Positions 4,430-5,032 of a stretch of 5,032 nt of DNA are shown one piece after another (positions within the stretch are counted from its first letter, which is position 1; every line of letters begins with the position of its first letter). The stretch is taken from the NCBI GenBank assembly GCA_947175805.1, contig CAMWOF010000210.1, positions 1-5,032 of the forward strand, given 5' to 3'. The notes beneath the pieces are model-generated. The model was not told the origin of the DNA. It saw nothing but the letters and a program-made list of their open reading frames with translations, and made no database searches. A program made the position numbers and the translations under genes. The stretch comes from an uncultured Clostridiaceae bacterium (GTDB lineage: Bacteria > Bacillota > Clostridia > Lachnospirales > Lachnospiraceae).

Positions 4430-5032
4430 TTATTTCTCGACCCTTGACATCAATACAACCGTCTCCACATGCGGCGAATGGCAAAACTGGTCAACTGCGC
4501 AGACCTGCTCCAGCCTGTATCCGTGCGCAGTCATATATTTAATATCCCGCGCCAGAGTTGCCGGGTCGCAGCTCACATATACCATGCGCTTCGGGGAGAT
4601 TTTCACAATGGTTTCAAGCAGGCTTTCCTCACAGCCCTTCCGCGGTGGGTCCACTACAATCACGTCCACCAATCTGCCCGTTTGCAGCGGGCCCTGCCCT
4701 GCTCCATACATATTGGGCAATACTTCCTCTGCCCTGCCCACGAAAAATTCTGCATTGGTTATACGGTTCAGCTGGGCATTGTGCTTTGCATCAGCAATCG
4801 CCTGAGGGACAATCTCCACGCCGTAGACCTGCTTTGCCTGCCGGGCTAAGAACAGGGAAATGCTGCCGATACCGCAGTAGAGGTCCCATACCGTCTCCTC
4901 CCCCGTAAGCCCTGCATATTCCAATACTTTCTTGTACAGTGCCGCCGTCTGCACCGGGTTCACCTGAAAAAAGGAGAGCGGTGAAATCTGATATTTCACA
5001 TCCTCTATCACATCTGTGATATAGTCCTGCCC
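4430..5032 (-). CDS. rlmD: 23S rRNA (uracil-C5)-methyltransferase RlmD/RumA-like (partial, C-terminal 200 residues)
   Basis: This is the C-terminal catalytic part of a TrmA/RlmD-family SAM-dependent RNA methyltransferase, which adds a methyl group to C5 of a uracil in rRNA (or tRNA). The frame is open to the right edge, so the gene starts outside the window. A GTG at 5011 is internal, because GQDYITD precedes it in frame as family members show. Counting from the edge, there is ISPLSFFQVNPVQT at 16-29, the SAM-binding VWDLYCGIGSISLFLA at 48-63, VVDPPRKGC at 126-134, the catalytic-cysteine motif VSCDPATLARD at 153-163 (nucleophile C155) and HVETVVLM at 188-195 with the general-base Glu E190. 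The catalytic half is intact. Its codons are clearly GC-richer than those of the neighbours, consistent with a core gene. Family members modify U747, U1939 or tRNA U54, and the fragment does not distinguish them. Confidence 0.9.
   Translation of the reverse strand, partial: GQDYITDVIEDVKYQISPLSFFQVNPVQTAALYKKVLEYAGLTGEETVWDLYCGIGSISLFLARQAKQVYGVEIVPQAIADAKHNAQLNRITNAEFFVGRAEEVLPNMYGAGQGPLQTGRLVDVIVVDPPRKGCEESLLETIVKISPKRMVYVSCDPATLARDIKYMTAHGYRLEQVCAVDQFCHSPHVETVVLMSRVEK

Noticed and set aside
4469..4908. Plus-strand ORFs of 73-126 codons over the methyltransferase gene
   Set aside because: Long antisense frames are expected in GC-rich coding sequence; the minus frame shows every TrmA/RlmD motif.

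Overview
The window looks like chromosomal DNA of a low-to-mid GC Gram-positive bacterium, most likely a Clostridia/Lachnospiraceae-type organism. This rests on strong GGAGG-type ribosome binding sites about 6 nt before most starts, near-consensus sigma-A promoters with 17-bp spacers, an AT-rich accessory part, and the character of the proteins. That placement is an inference from style, not from a database match. Every supported gene lies on the minus strand, so transcription runs from high to low coordinates.

In transcription order: (1) 5032-4430 is the C-terminal 200 residues of a TrmA/RlmD-type tRNA/rRNA uracil-C5 methyltransferase. It is visibly GC-richer than the rest and ends at a textbook intrinsic terminator (4398-4342). 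(2) 4264-2370 is a two-gene unit: a MerR regulator with a GyrI-like effector-binding domain, then a beta-lactamase-fold serine hydrolase. Its promoter has the stretched 19-bp spacer and the central palindrome expected for a promoter that MerR itself activates. (3) A near-consensus promoter at 2229-2201 reads into a strong Shine-Dalgarno, a 13-codon ORF, an overlapping 34-codon ORF in another frame, and then an intact nitrilase-superfamily amidohydrolase (2033-1185). (4) Directly at the 3' end of the nitrilase lies the C-terminal half of a GNAT acetyltransferase with no start codon (1194-961), a gene remnant. A 20-codon ORF with a good Shine-Dalgarno follows it. (5) 842-1 holds a type II toxin-antitoxin module, HigB-like toxin first and HigA-like antitoxin second. 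Its promoter sits between two copies of a perfect palindrome, ATTTACCTnnnAGGTAAAT. The antitoxin runs off the left edge.

Overall this is an accessory stretch beside a housekeeping methyltransferase, with small autonomous units each carrying its own control region. No clearly new multi-gene system is visible. The observations most worth following are the self-regulated merR-hydrolase operon, the paired operators of the toxin-antitoxin module, the odd short-ORF leader of the nitrilase, and the nitrilase/GNAT junction. No gene-free stretch exceeds 300 bases; the longer gaps (748-960, 2169-2369, 4212-4429) are described through their regulatory features. I see no RNA genes, insertion sequences or CRISPR repeats.
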